Source of the DNA: an uncultured Candidatus Melainabacteria bacterium
GTDB lineage: Bacteria > Cyanobacteriota > Vampirovibrionia > Gastranaerophilales > Gastranaerophilaceae
Reading direction: 5' to 3'
Assembly (NCBI GenBank): GCA_934777245.1
Contig: CAKVND010000021.1
Location: 1-33,451 of the forward strand
DNA length: 33,451 nt
Within the stretch, counting starts at the first letter, position 1, and every line of letters begins with the position of its first letter. Under the pieces are notes generated by a model that ran no database searches, was not told the DNA's origin, and saw only the letters and a program-made list of their open reading frames with translations. The position numbers were made by a program, and so were the translations under genes. This document shows positions 8,415 to 16,021 of this stretch, piece after piece.

Positions 8415-8608
8415 AAAAATACAAAATTTTACACAAGTTCAACTTGCTCAGGTTTCTAACGTTGAGACGCGTTTTCTCTCTGATTTAGAAAACGATAAAC
8501 CAACTTGTGAAATCGATAAAGTTATAAAAGTTCTGGCAAATTTGAGGATAAAGTTAGAGGTAAACAATGGCTAAAAAGTTGTCTGTTAGATTACATAAAA
8601 ATTTTTAA
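8410..8608 (+). pseudogene. Truncated hipB'-hipA' fragment
   Basis: Bases 8425-8596 match 14553-14724 of the intact hipBA operon without gaps, with about a dozen mismatches by eye. The hipB part (to the TAA at 8572-8574) keeps its frame but lacks the first helix of the HTH and its start. The hipA part begins with ATG at 8567, matches for ten codons (MAKKLSVRLH), then diverges and stops at 8608. It is an internal relic of a second hipBA copy, joined directly to the end of the XRE gene. Confidence 0.85.
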
Positions 8609-8617
8609 AACATAAAG

Positions 8618-8652
8618 TATCAGGTGGGGCGTAACTTACGCCCCACCTGATA
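8618..8652. repeat. Perfect 35-base GC-rich palindrome
   Basis: The arms 8618-8634 and 8636-8652 are exact reverse complements around a single central base. The core AGGTGGGGCG is strikingly GC-rich for this region. No T-run follows on either strand, so a plain intrinsic terminator is unlikely. It lies just after the hipA' fragment breaks off and could be a REP-like element, a recombination end or a replication or protein-binding site. Confidence 0.7.
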
Positions 8653-8700
8653 TTCAGATAGCTTAGTTTATGTAGCAAACGTCTCTGATAAAATATCACA

Positions 8701-8808
8701 AAATTCCCTGCTTTTTGTATTTTACAGGGAAGGGGTAAATATAAAGGGACAAAAGTAACATATCTATTGTTTTTGGACAAATTCCCTGCTCGAAATAAGC
8801 AGGGAATT
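8701..8808. repeat. Two hairpins sharing AAATTCCCTGCT
   Basis: AAATTCCCTGCT occurs at 8701-8712 and 8779-8790. In the first copy TTCCCTG (8704-8710) pairs with CAGGGAA (8725-8731). In the second AATTCCCTGCT (8780-8790) pairs perfectly with AGCAGGGAATT (8798-8808) around seven bases. The stretch 8609-9082 has no convincing gene, and this repeat and the palindrome at 8618 are what it holds. Confidence 0.6.
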
Positions 8809-9055
8809 ACTATATTGGAAATTATAAATATAAAGCGAATTTTGAATGTTATTACCATAAACATAGTAAATACAGTGCAATACAACATATCGACAAAAAC
8901 AAAGATGATTATTAATTTTTTATTAATATTTTCATGTAAAATATTCAAAATATGTCATAATGGTATGTAATGAGGTTTGCTTGAAAACAGAATTTAAGAA
9001 CAACTAATAAGATATGAAAACTTAAATACCTCCAGAAAATATTTAATATCAATAA

Positions 9056-9061
9056 TATAAT
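9056..9061 (+). promoter_or_regulatory. Likely -10 box of the GNAT gene
   Basis: A perfect TATAAT lies 21 bases before the ATG at 9083. I see no good -35 hexamer at the right distance, and the region is AT-rich, so this is tentative. Confidence 0.35.
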
Positions 9062-9082
9062 ATATTTTGAAAGTAATGTAAA

Positions 9083-9607
9083 ATGCAGAAAACGTATAAA
9101 ATTAATTATAAAAATAAGCGCATTCAAGATTTGACCGATAAAGAATTTCAAGAATGTTCAGAACTATATAGCTCAAACTACGGTACGTATACAAGTAATT
9201 CACCCCATAAACCAGGGCAGCCAATAAAAATGACAGTAAGTTATTATAAGGAACATTATTATAAAAAGAACTATTATATTGCACTAGCATATAAAAATCG
9301 TACTCTTGTTGGGCAAGCTCTTTATGTTCGAAAGAAAATAAACAAGAAAAAATTTATCACTTGGATTATACAATTGGTTGTTAAAAAAAATGCCAGAGGT
9401 AATGGAATTGCAAAAAAGTTGATGCAATCTATTTGGAGCTTTTCAAATGATTATGCATGGGGCTTAGCAACACCTAATATTTACACTATCAAAACACTAG
9501 AAAGCACAACATTTAGGAAATGTAATCCTAAAATAATAAAAAAACATTTATATCAGATTAAAAAAATTGCGAAAGATATAGATTTTATTGATACTGAAAC
9601 TTTATAG
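9083..9607 (+). CDS. GNAT acetyltransferase, probably the N-terminal half of a frameshifted fusion gene
   Basis: This 174-residue reading frame has a GNAT fold: YIALAYKNRTLVGQALYV forms the central strands, and VVKKNARGNGIAKKLMQSIW near 100-120 is motif A, with R/Q-x-x-G-x-A replaced by ARGNGIA for acetyl-CoA binding. It ends at TAG 9605-9607. The next frame is open from 9598 and runs without a stop into the methyltransferase starting at 9694. Its extra residues (VDADKSIVNTNFYVNRN and following) look like the normal GNAT C-terminus of known GNAT-methyltransferase fusions. A one-base frameshift near 9590-9604 would join them. The substrate is unknown. Confidence 0.75.
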   Translation: MQKTYKINYKNKRIQDLTDKEFQECSELYSSNYGTYTSNSPHKPGQPIKMTVSYYKEHYYKKNYYIALAYKNRTLVGQALYVRKKINKKKFITWIIQLVVKKNARGNGIAKKLMQSIWSFSNDYAWGLATPNIYTIKTLESTTFRKCNPKIIKKHLYQIKKIAKDIDFIDTETL

Positions 9608-9693
9608 TAGATGCTGATAAGTCAATAGTCAATACGAATTTTTATGTTAACAGAAATTTAGATATACATAATGATTATTCAGATAACTGGATA

Positions 9694-10620
9694 ATGGGTG
9701 AACTTCCAGAAGGACATGAGTGGTTGGCATTTACTTTTAATCAACAAAAAATAGACATAAAAAAATATAAAGAACGAGCCAAAGAATTAATTGAATTTTC
9801 AGAAGAAAATTTAAAAGATGCATATAGTAGAATGCATTTAACAAAACATAACTGGGCGAAAGGGCATACCGCAGAGGTTGATTATATTATCAACACAACG
9901 CAAATGGATTCAAATAGTCTGATATTGGATTTTGGTTGTGGAATTGCTAGACATTCAATAGAATTTGCACGACGAGGTTATAGTGTTGTAAGCATAGATT
10001 TTTCAGAAAAACACATAAAAGCCGCTAGAAGAACCCGAAAAAAACTTGATTTAAAGAATCTTAAACTATATCATTCTGATATAAGAACATTTTCTTCTAT
10101 AAAAAGTTTTGATACAATTTTATGTCTTTACGACGTAATTGGTTCTTTTCCTAATCCTACAGACAATATAAAGATAATTAAGAATGCAAACAAATTATTA
10201 AAAGACAATGGATATTTTATCTTATCTGTGATGAATTATGAATTAACAGATAAAATAGTTCCTGCAAAACAAAAGGCTAATTTATTAGAACAGCCAGAAA
10301 TATTAATGAAACTCTCGCCTAGTATAGATATGATGGAAACTGGAGATATTTTTAACCCTGACCATTTAGCTATTGATACTAAAACAAAACTAGTTTACAG
10401 AAAAGAACAATTTCCTGCTACAAAAACTAATTATTTACCCGCTGAATATATTATCAGAGATAAAAGATATACAATGGACGAGATTACCAGTCTAGTAGTA
10501 CAAGAGGGGTTTAAAGTTATAGATAGTCGGTATGTTCAAGCTGGAAAATTTTCAAAAGCATTAACAAATACAGATCCATCAGCTAAAGAAATTTTATTAA
10601 TTTGTCAAAAATGTGATTAA
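9694..10620 (+). CDS. SAM-dependent methyltransferase, probably the C-terminal half of the GNAT fusion
   Basis: The ATG at 9694 gives 308 residues, but the frame is open upstream to 9598 and the true protein probably includes it. A helical lead-in (SEENLKDAYSRMHLTKHNWAK split over about 45-65) precedes a class I methyltransferase domain: motif I is ILDFGCGIARHSIEFA, motif II VVSIDFSEKHI, and the motif IV region reads FDTILCLYDVIGSF. The C-terminal part carries YTMDEITSLVVQEGF. I recognise this layout from GNAT-methyltransferase proteins, whose acceptor is not established. It has no ribosome binding site of its own at 9694, which supports the view that it was once translated as part of the upstream gene. 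Confidence 0.75.
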   Translation: MGELPEGHEWLAFTFNQQKIDIKKYKERAKELIEFSEENLKDAYSRMHLTKHNWAKGHTAEVDYIINTTQMDSNSLILDFGCGIARHSIEFARRGYSVVSIDFSEKHIKAARRTRKKLDLKNLKLYHSDIRTFSSIKSFDTILCLYDVIGSFPNPTDNIKIIKNANKLLKDNGYFILSVMNYELTDKIVPAKQKANLLEQPEILMKLSPSIDMMETGDIFNPDHLAIDTKTKLVYRKEQFPATKTNYLPAEYIIRDKRYTMDEITSLVVQEGFKVIDSRYVQAGKFSKALTNTDPSAKEILLICQKCD

Positions 10621-10664
10621 AAGCGTAAAAAGGGCTTGTTTATTTATATATTCTCAAAGTTAAC

Positions 10665-10713
10665 TTGTAATATTCGGAGAAAAATGTTATAATATCCGTA
10701 AAATATTCGGAGA
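10665..10713 (+). promoter_or_regulatory. Fic operon promoter with repeated AATATTCGGAGA boxes
   Basis: TTGTAA (10665-10670) and TATAAT (10688-10693), 17 bases apart, form a good promoter. AATATTCGGAGA occurs at 10669-10680 and again at 10702-10713, 33 bases (about three turns) apart, with a partial copy AATATCCG at 10691-10698. The boxes overlap the -35/spacer, the -10 and the ribosome binding site (GGAGA, four bases before ATG), as expected of an autorepressor operator. Confidence 0.6.
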
Positions 10714-10717
10714 TAAA

Positions 10718-11812
10718 ATGAAATATATCTATAAAAACCCAGATTGGCACTGCTTTACATACTTCGGAGATAAAATTCAAAATTTGTTACTTGAGATAAA
10801 AAAAGCTCAGGGATATTTGCTTGGCAAAATGGATGCTTTGGGGTTTGATGTCAAGAACAACGCTTTGTTGCAAGTCTTAACCGAAAATATTATTAAATCT
10901 TCTGAAATAGAAGGACAAATTTTAGACAAACACATTGTTCGCTCGTCAATAGCAAGGCGTTTGGGAATTGATTTGGCTGGTGAGACTCCTATTTCAAGAG
11001 ACATTGAAGGTGTTGTAGAAATGATGCTGGATGCAACGCAGAATTATACGCAAAATATGACAAAAGAACGTATTATCGGCTGGCATGCAGCATTGTTTCC
11101 TACCGGATTTAGCGGAATGTATAAAATCAATGTTGGCAATTATCGAACCGATGAACAAGGTCCAATGCAAGTTGTTTCTGGTTATGCAGGAAAAGAAAGA
11201 GTTCATTATGAAGCACCGCCTGCAGAATTTCTTGAATTTGAAATGCAGGATTTGATTGACTATATAAATTCTGAAACAGAGGAAGATTGTCTGATTAAAG
11301 CTGGAATTGTTCATCTTTGGTTTGTAATTCTACATCCGTTTGATGATGGTAATGGCAGAATTGCGAGAGCTTTAACAGATATGATGCTTGCAAGGAGTGA
11401 TGATTCAAAATTTAGATTTTATTCCATGGCCTCTCAAATTCAAAAAAATAGAAAGAGTTACTATGCGATTTTAGAGAAAACTCAAAAAGGTACAATGGAT
11501 ATTACAAATTGGCTTGTTTGGTTTTTAGAAAATCTTTTGATAGCCATTCAATCAAGTGGTGAAATTACAAATAACGTTTTGAAAAGAGCCGAATTTTGGC
11601 AAAAGAATGCAAATTTTGTCTTTAACGAAAGACAGATTAAGGTTTTAAACCGCTTTATGGATAATTTTGAAGGCAACTTAACAACTACAAAATGGGCAAA
11701 GATGTGTAATTGTTCGCAAGACACTGCGACCATTGATATAAATGAATTGATAGCAAAAAAGATTCTAAAACGCATAGGTAAAGGACGTTCAACACATTAC
11801 AATATGATATAA
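10718..11812 (+). CDS. Fic-family protein with DUF4172 N-terminus and C-terminal winged HTH
   Basis: This 364-residue protein opens with a DUF4172 domain (about 1-90). Residues 61-66 read SSEIEG, fitting the Fic inhibitory motif (S/T)xxxE(G/N). The Fic core follows, with the full catalytic motif HPFDDGNGRIAR from His206. Fic enzymes usually transfer AMP or another phosphate-containing group to hydroxyl side chains of target proteins. Residues about 300-364 look like a winged helix, which could bind the repeated boxes at its own promoter. The nuclease-helicase gene begins 22 bases downstream, so the two form an operon. All catalytic residues are present; the target is unknown. Confidence 0.9.
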   Translation: MKYIYKNPDWHCFTYFGDKIQNLLLEIKKAQGYLLGKMDALGFDVKNNALLQVLTENIIKSSEIEGQILDKHIVRSSIARRLGIDLAGETPISRDIEGVVEMMLDATQNYTQNMTKERIIGWHAALFPTGFSGMYKINVGNYRTDEQGPMQVVSGYAGKERVHYEAPPAEFLEFEMQDLIDYINSETEEDCLIKAGIVHLWFVILHPFDDGNGRIARALTDMMLARSDDSKFRFYSMASQIQKNRKSYYAILEKTQKGTMDITNWLVWFLENLLIAIQSSGEITNNVLKRAEFWQKNANFVFNERQIKVLNRFMDNFEGNLTTTKWAKMCNCSQDTATIDINELIAKKILKRIGKGRSTHYNMI

Positions 11813-11834
11813 AACTAATTAGAAAGATAAAATA

Positions 11835-13754
11835 ATGCGCGCATATTATTCCGAAAAAGTTTCAAAATTCTTAAATTCCTCAGAAAATGAAATTCTGGGG
11901 CAATTGTCAATAAATCATTCATATTCGGATGATTTAGAACAAAAATGTGCTTGGTTGGAGCAAATTAAAATATTGAAAAAAGCTCTTGTCGATTTTCCAG
12001 ATGCTACTTTGTTTTTTGAATTTGCGATTCCTAGAATGGGAAAAAGAGTTGATAATATATTAATCTTAAACGGAATTATTTATCTTTTAGAATTTAAAAT
12101 ATTTGCGAAAAGTTATGAAACATATGCAATAGAGCAAGTTGTAGATTATGCCCTAGATTTGAAAAATTTTCACTCAGGAAGTCATGATAAAACAATTGTT
12201 CCTATTTTAATTTCAACACTGGCACCAGAAATTAATACAGAAATTTTGTTTGCGGAGGATGGTATTTCCAATTGCATAAAAGCTAATGAAACTACATTAA
12301 AACAAGTTCTGACTGATTTAGATACAAATTATAGAAAGGAAAGTTTTAATATAGATAACTGGGAAAACTCTTCATATAAACCAACTCCAACAATTGTAGA
12401 AGCTGCACAGGCTTTGTATGCAAATCATTCTGTTAAGGATATTTCAAGACATGGAGCAGATGCAATTAATTTAACATTAACAATGAATGCAGTTGAAAAA
12501 ATTATTAAAACTAGTAAAAATAATAGACAAAAATCAATTTGTTTTATTACCGGAGTGCCCGGAGCAGGTAAAACTCTGGCAGGGCTAGATATTGCTACTC
12601 AATCAATGAGCTATCAAAAAGATGAACACGCCTGCTTTTTATCGGGTAATGGGCCTTTAGTTAAAGTATTAAGAGAAGCTTTAATAAGAAATAAGGCAGA
12701 AACAGAACACATTTCTAAGAAAAAAGCCGAACCTCAGGTTTATGCATTCATACAAAATATTCATCACTTTAGGGATGAGTATTTTGAGGATACTAATGCA
12801 CCGATTGAAAAAGTTGTCATTTTTGATGAAGCTCAAAGAGCTTGGGATAGAGAACAAGCTTCAAAATTTATGAACAAAAAGAGTAAGGTTAAAGATTTTG
12901 ATTATTCAGAACCAGAATTTTTGATTAGCGTTATGGATAGACATCCAGATTGGTGTGTTATTATATGCTTAATAGGTGAAGGTCAAGAAATTAATACTGG
13001 CGAGGCCGGTTTAAATGAGTGGTTTAAAACTTTAAAAGAAAAATATCCTACTTGGAATGTATATTGTTCTAACAATGCTCATCCCCCAGAAAATCTAAAA
13101 GTCTGTACTCAAAATAATTTACATTTGAGTGTATCTCTGCGCTCTTTTAAAAGTGCCTTATTATCAGATTTTGTACAAAATGTGATAGACAATAGGTCTA
13201 ATGATGCAAATATGGTCTATCAGAATTTATGTGAGCAATACCCTATTTTTATTACTCGCAATTTGGCGCAAGCAAAAAATTGGGTTCGAAATAAAGCAAG
13301 AGGCAGTGAAAGAACCGGAATTCTTGCACACTCAAATGCGATTCGCTTAAAACCGGAAGGCATATATGTTAAATCTGAAATAGATTGTACAAATTGGTTT
13401 TTGAATAGTAAAACAGACATTCGTTCTTCTTGTGCTTTGGAAGATTGTGCAACAGAATTTGATGTACAAGGTTTAGAACTTGATTGGACAGTTGTTGCTT
13501 GGGATGCAAATTTACGTTATAACAATGGCTGGGAATTTTTTAAATTTAGTGGAAATCGTTGGCTCAATATTAATAATAATACAGATAAAAAATACCTTTT
13601 AAATTCATATAGAGTACTTTTGACACGTGCACGTCAAGGAATGATTATATTTATTCCTCAAGGGGATAAATATGATAAAACAAGACTACCTGAGTTTTAT
13701 AATAATATATTTGAATACTTATGTGAATGTGGGGTTCAAGTATTACCTGATTAA
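11835..13754 (+). CDS. DUF2075-type P-loop helicase with N-terminal PD-(D/E)XK-like nuclease domain
   Basis: The 639-residue protein has two parts. Residues about 55-130 show a restriction-nuclease-like pattern: Glu62, Asp73, Glu86-x-Lys88 and Gln101 (RVDNILIL, then YLLEFK, then EQVVDYAL). From residue 235 comes a Schlafen-like/DUF2075 helicase-type ATPase: Walker A GVPGAGKT at 240-247, Walker B IFDEAQRAWD with Asp331-Glu332, ISVMDRHPDW, sensor-like CLIGEGQEIN, and near the end DVQGLELDW and YRVLLTRARQGM as late motifs. It is probably a DNA- or RNA-acting defence enzyme. It follows the Fic gene by 22 bases and tail-overlaps the next gene by four. The nuclease assignment rests on motif spacing only. 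Confidence 0.85.
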   Translation: MRAYYSEKVSKFLNSSENEILGQLSINHSYSDDLEQKCAWLEQIKILKKALVDFPDATLFFEFAIPRMGKRVDNILILNGIIYLLEFKIFAKSYETYAIEQVVDYALDLKNFHSGSHDKTIVPILISTLAPEINTEILFAEDGISNCIKANETTLKQVLTDLDTNYRKESFNIDNWENSSYKPTPTIVEAAQALYANHSVKDISRHGADAINLTLTMNAVEKIIKTSKNNRQKSICFITGVPGAGKTLAGLDIATQSMSYQKDEHACFLSGNGPLVKVLREALIRNKAETEHISKKKAEPQVYAFIQNIHHFRDEYFEDTNAPIEKVVIFDEAQRAWDREQASKFMNKKSKVKDFDYSEPEFLISVMDRHPDWCVIICLIGEGQEINTGEAGLNEWFKTLKEKYPTWNVYCSNNAHPPENLKVCTQNNLHLSVSLRSFKSALLSDFVQNVIDNRSNDANMVYQNLCEQYPIFITRNLAQAKNWVRNKARGSERTGILAHSNAIRLKPEGIYVKSEIDCTNWFLNSKTDIRSSCALEDCATEFDVQGLELDWTVVAWDANLRYNNGWEFFKFSGNRWLNINNNTDKKYLLNSYRVLLTRARQGMIIFIPQGDKYDKTRLPEFYNNIFEYLCECGVQVLPD

Positions 13755-14140
13755 GCTTTTTTCCATAATTTATATGGAGTATCGATTTCCAGCTCTTTAG
13801 TAATCAGTTCTGTTGCCTTAATGATTAAATAGTCAATTGTATGTCTCAAGTAAAAGTCATAGCTATAAAAACTACCTTTTATATTTCCGAGTTCATCAGA
13901 TTCACCTATAGTAATATGTTTTAAAAAACTGTCAACTAGAATTGTAATTCTTTTATCATTAAATTTTAATACAACGAAACCTTTATCAAAGCTCACTTCT
14001 TCCGCATAAGGAGATGTTGCAAAATAACCCAATAAAGCTCTTGATTTTTCATGTACATAACATAAATTTTCATCACCATCGTATACCTGATTAAAGATAG
14101 GACGTCTGTCGCTGTTGTTGAAATTAGGATTGTTACTCAT
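13751..14140 (-). CDS. Hypothetical 129-residue protein
   Basis: I do not recognise this protein. It has a polar, Asn-rich N-terminus, then alternating strand-like segments (KGFVVLKFNDKRITILVD, HITIGES) and a helical C-terminal half with YLIIKATELITKELEID. There is no signal peptide, membrane segment or cysteine cluster. AAGGAA lies about seven bases upstream of the ATG, so it is probably translated. It is convergent with the helicase gene, overlapping its stop by four bases. A phage-derived or immunity-type accessory protein is possible but unsupported. Confidence 0.6.
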   Translation of the reverse strand: MSNNPNFNNSDRRPIFNQVYDGDENLCYVHEKSRALLGYFATSPYAEEVSFDKGFVVLKFNDKRITILVDSFLKHITIGESDELGNIKGSFYSYDFYLRHTIDYLIIKATELITKELEIDTPYKLWKKA

Positions 14141-14365
14141 AATAAAATTCCTTTACTTGTGTTTTATAAATTTGCATGTATCACAGTTTAGCATAATTTA
14201 AAGATAAAAATAGTATAGTAATGTTTACACTCCAACTCTTTATTTCTTATATATTTTTCAAATAAGCATATTCATATAATATACACGATAGTATTTAACT
14301 GCAAAAAATAAACATTTATAACTTTTCAGATTTTTATAAAAAAGTGAAAATATTATTCACCCAGC

Positions 14366-14483
14366 ATTCCCGTTCGGTAATATTATATAAAAATATGCTT
14401 CTTTTTATTGACTTATTCCCGAACGGGAATATTAGCTTGACAATTACATAAAAAAGGATATAATATTCCTGTACGGTAATATT
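14366..14483 (+). promoter_or_regulatory. hipBA promoter with three 19-bp operator-like boxes
   Basis: Three related 19-mers, ATTCCCGTTCGGTAATATT (14366-14384), ATTCCCGAACGGGAATATT (14415-14433) and ATTCCTGTACGGTAATATT (14465-14483), lie 49 and 50 bases apart. The middle one is a perfect palindrome (AATATTCCCG-type arms). The promoter TTGACA (14437-14442), 16 bases, TATAAT (14459-14464) is framed by the second and third boxes. This is the layout expected for cooperative HipB repression. The rest of 14141-14492 holds no gene. Confidence 0.8.
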
Positions 14484-14492
14484 AAGGTAAAA

Positions 14493-14702
14493 ATGATAAT
14501 AAAATCTGCGCAAGATATCGGAAAATTAGTAAAAGAAGCTCGTAAAGCACAGAATTTTACGCAAGTTCAACTCGCTCAGCTTTCTAACGTTGGAACGCGT
14601 TTTCTCTCTGATTTAGAAAACGGTAAACCAACCTGTGAAATCGATAAAGTTATAAAAGTTTTGGCAAATTTAGGGATAAAGTTAGAGGTAAACAATGGCT
14701 AA
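14493..14702 (+). CDS. hipB: HipB-like HTH antitoxin
   Basis: This 69-residue protein is almost entirely a Cro/CI helix-turn-helix: IGKLVKEARKAQNFTQVQLA, then NVGTRFLSDLENGKPTCEID and a last strand ending KLEVNNG. HipB proteins bind operator DNA as dimers and restrain the HipA kinase. The ATG at 14493 is preceded by a weak AAGG. Three operator-like boxes flank its promoter. Its end overlaps the hipA start by eight bases, giving coupled translation. A truncated second copy lies at 8410-8574. Confidence 0.92.
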   Translation: MIIKSAQDIGKLVKEARKAQNFTQVQLAQLSNVGTRFLSDLENGKPTCEIDKVIKVLANLGIKLEVNNG

Positions 14703-15870
14703 AGAGTTGTCAGTTAGATTACATGGGTTGCAAGTTGGGGTTCTAAGGCTTGTTAATGGCAAAATGGAATTCACTTATGACGAAAATGCACAAAAGCCAA
14801 TTTCTTTGAGTTTACCTTTGCAAAAAGAACCATTTAAAGAAAAAGTTTGTCGAGCATTTTTTGGTGGCTTATTGCCTGAGAATCCAAATATGCGTGAATT
14901 ATTGGCTAAAAAGTATAATATTAATGTCAATGATGATTTTAAACTATTAAAAGAAATTGGGCGAGATTGCGCCGGAGCGCTTTCATTCCATGAGATGGCA
15001 GAGCCTCAAAAATCATATCAAATGCTCAAAATTGAAGGTTCAATTTTATCAGATGAAGAATTAAAGAAATATTTAGAGGAACTCCCATATCGTCCTTATT
15101 TAGGTAAAAGATTATCTTTGGCAGGGGCTCAAGAAAAAACTGCTGTTTGTGTTATTAATGGCAAAATCGCTTTACCCAATGATGATATTCCGACTACCCA
15201 TATTATTAAAACAGCATTGCCAAAATATGTTCAGTCAATTCAGAATGAATATATTTGTATGAAGACGGCGAAAGAAATCGGCTTGGAAGTTGCTGAAGTT
15301 GAAATTAGAAAAGTCAGCGATATAGAATTTTTGCTTGTGGAACGTTTTGATAGAAAATACTCTAACAATTTAGAATGCGAGCGCATTTTGCAGGAAGATT
15401 TCGCACAAAGTCTTGGTGTTCAGGCTAGAGATAAGTATAAAGTCACTTTTAAGGATTGCTTGAATGTGCTTAATCAGACCGCAACTCCTGCTAATTCTAA
15501 ATTAAGATTTGTAAGACAAGTGATTTTTAATTACTTAATTGGAAATACAGATGCTCACGCTAAAAACTTCTCAGTTTATCTGACTGATGCTGGTATTGCT
15601 TTAACTCCTGCTTATGATTTATTGTGTTCAAGTATTTATGACTGCGACCAACGAATCGCAATGAAGCTTGGCAAAGCAAAGTATTATGCCGATGTAACTG
15701 AAAAAGATTGGGAAATTTTTGCTCAAGATTTGGATATATCTTACAAGCTCGTTCAAGCGGAGCTAGAACGACAAAAAGATCATTTGCCAAAGATTGTTGA
15801 AAAACTTGCAAAAGAACTGGATTGCGAAGTCGGATTTAAGATCTTAGATTATGTTGATTTAAAAATTTGA
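14695..15870 (+). CDS. hipA: HipA-family Ser/Thr kinase toxin
   Basis: The protein is 391 residues, slightly shorter than the classical enzyme. The N-subdomain spans about 1-100 (LPLQKEPF, FFGGLLPEN). SLAGAQEKTA at 141-150 is the phosphate-binding loop with the regulatory serine at 141. The catalytic NTDAHAKN (284-291, Asp286) and the metal-binding AYDLL (Asp308) are intact. Classical HipA phosphorylates glutamyl-tRNA synthetase, blocking tRNA charging and inducing dormancy; other HipA proteins use other synthetases or substrates, so the target here is unknown. It overlaps hipB by eight bases. No truncation or missing residue is seen. Confidence 0.93.
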   Translation: MAKELSVRLHGLQVGVLRLVNGKMEFTYDENAQKPISLSLPLQKEPFKEKVCRAFFGGLLPENPNMRELLAKKYNINVNDDFKLLKEIGRDCAGALSFHEMAEPQKSYQMLKIEGSILSDEELKKYLEELPYRPYLGKRLSLAGAQEKTAVCVINGKIALPNDDIPTTHIIKTALPKYVQSIQNEYICMKTAKEIGLEVAEVEIRKVSDIEFLLVERFDRKYSNNLECERILQEDFAQSLGVQARDKYKVTFKDCLNVLNQTATPANSKLRFVRQVIFNYLIGNTDAHAKNFSVYLTDAGIALTPAYDLLCSSIYDCDQRIAMKLGKAKYYADVTEKDWEIFAQDLDISYKLVQAELERQKDHLPKIVEKLAKELDCEVGFKILDYVDLKI

Positions 15871-16021
15871 GTTTTAGAATCTATTGTAATTTGCTTTTTG
15901 TAGTATTTAATGACATAATGATTAAGTTTTCAAAGGAGTTTATTTAGAATTAAAAAGTTGTTTTGCCTAAGATTATAGCGTATAAAATTATTATCAATTC
16001 TATTGAGGATCAGTTAAAATT

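Noticed and set aside
9622..9693. A separate small gene between GNAT and methyltransferase
   Set aside because: The open codons are in frame with the methyltransferase and lack their own start and ribosome binding site, so they belong to the split fusion.
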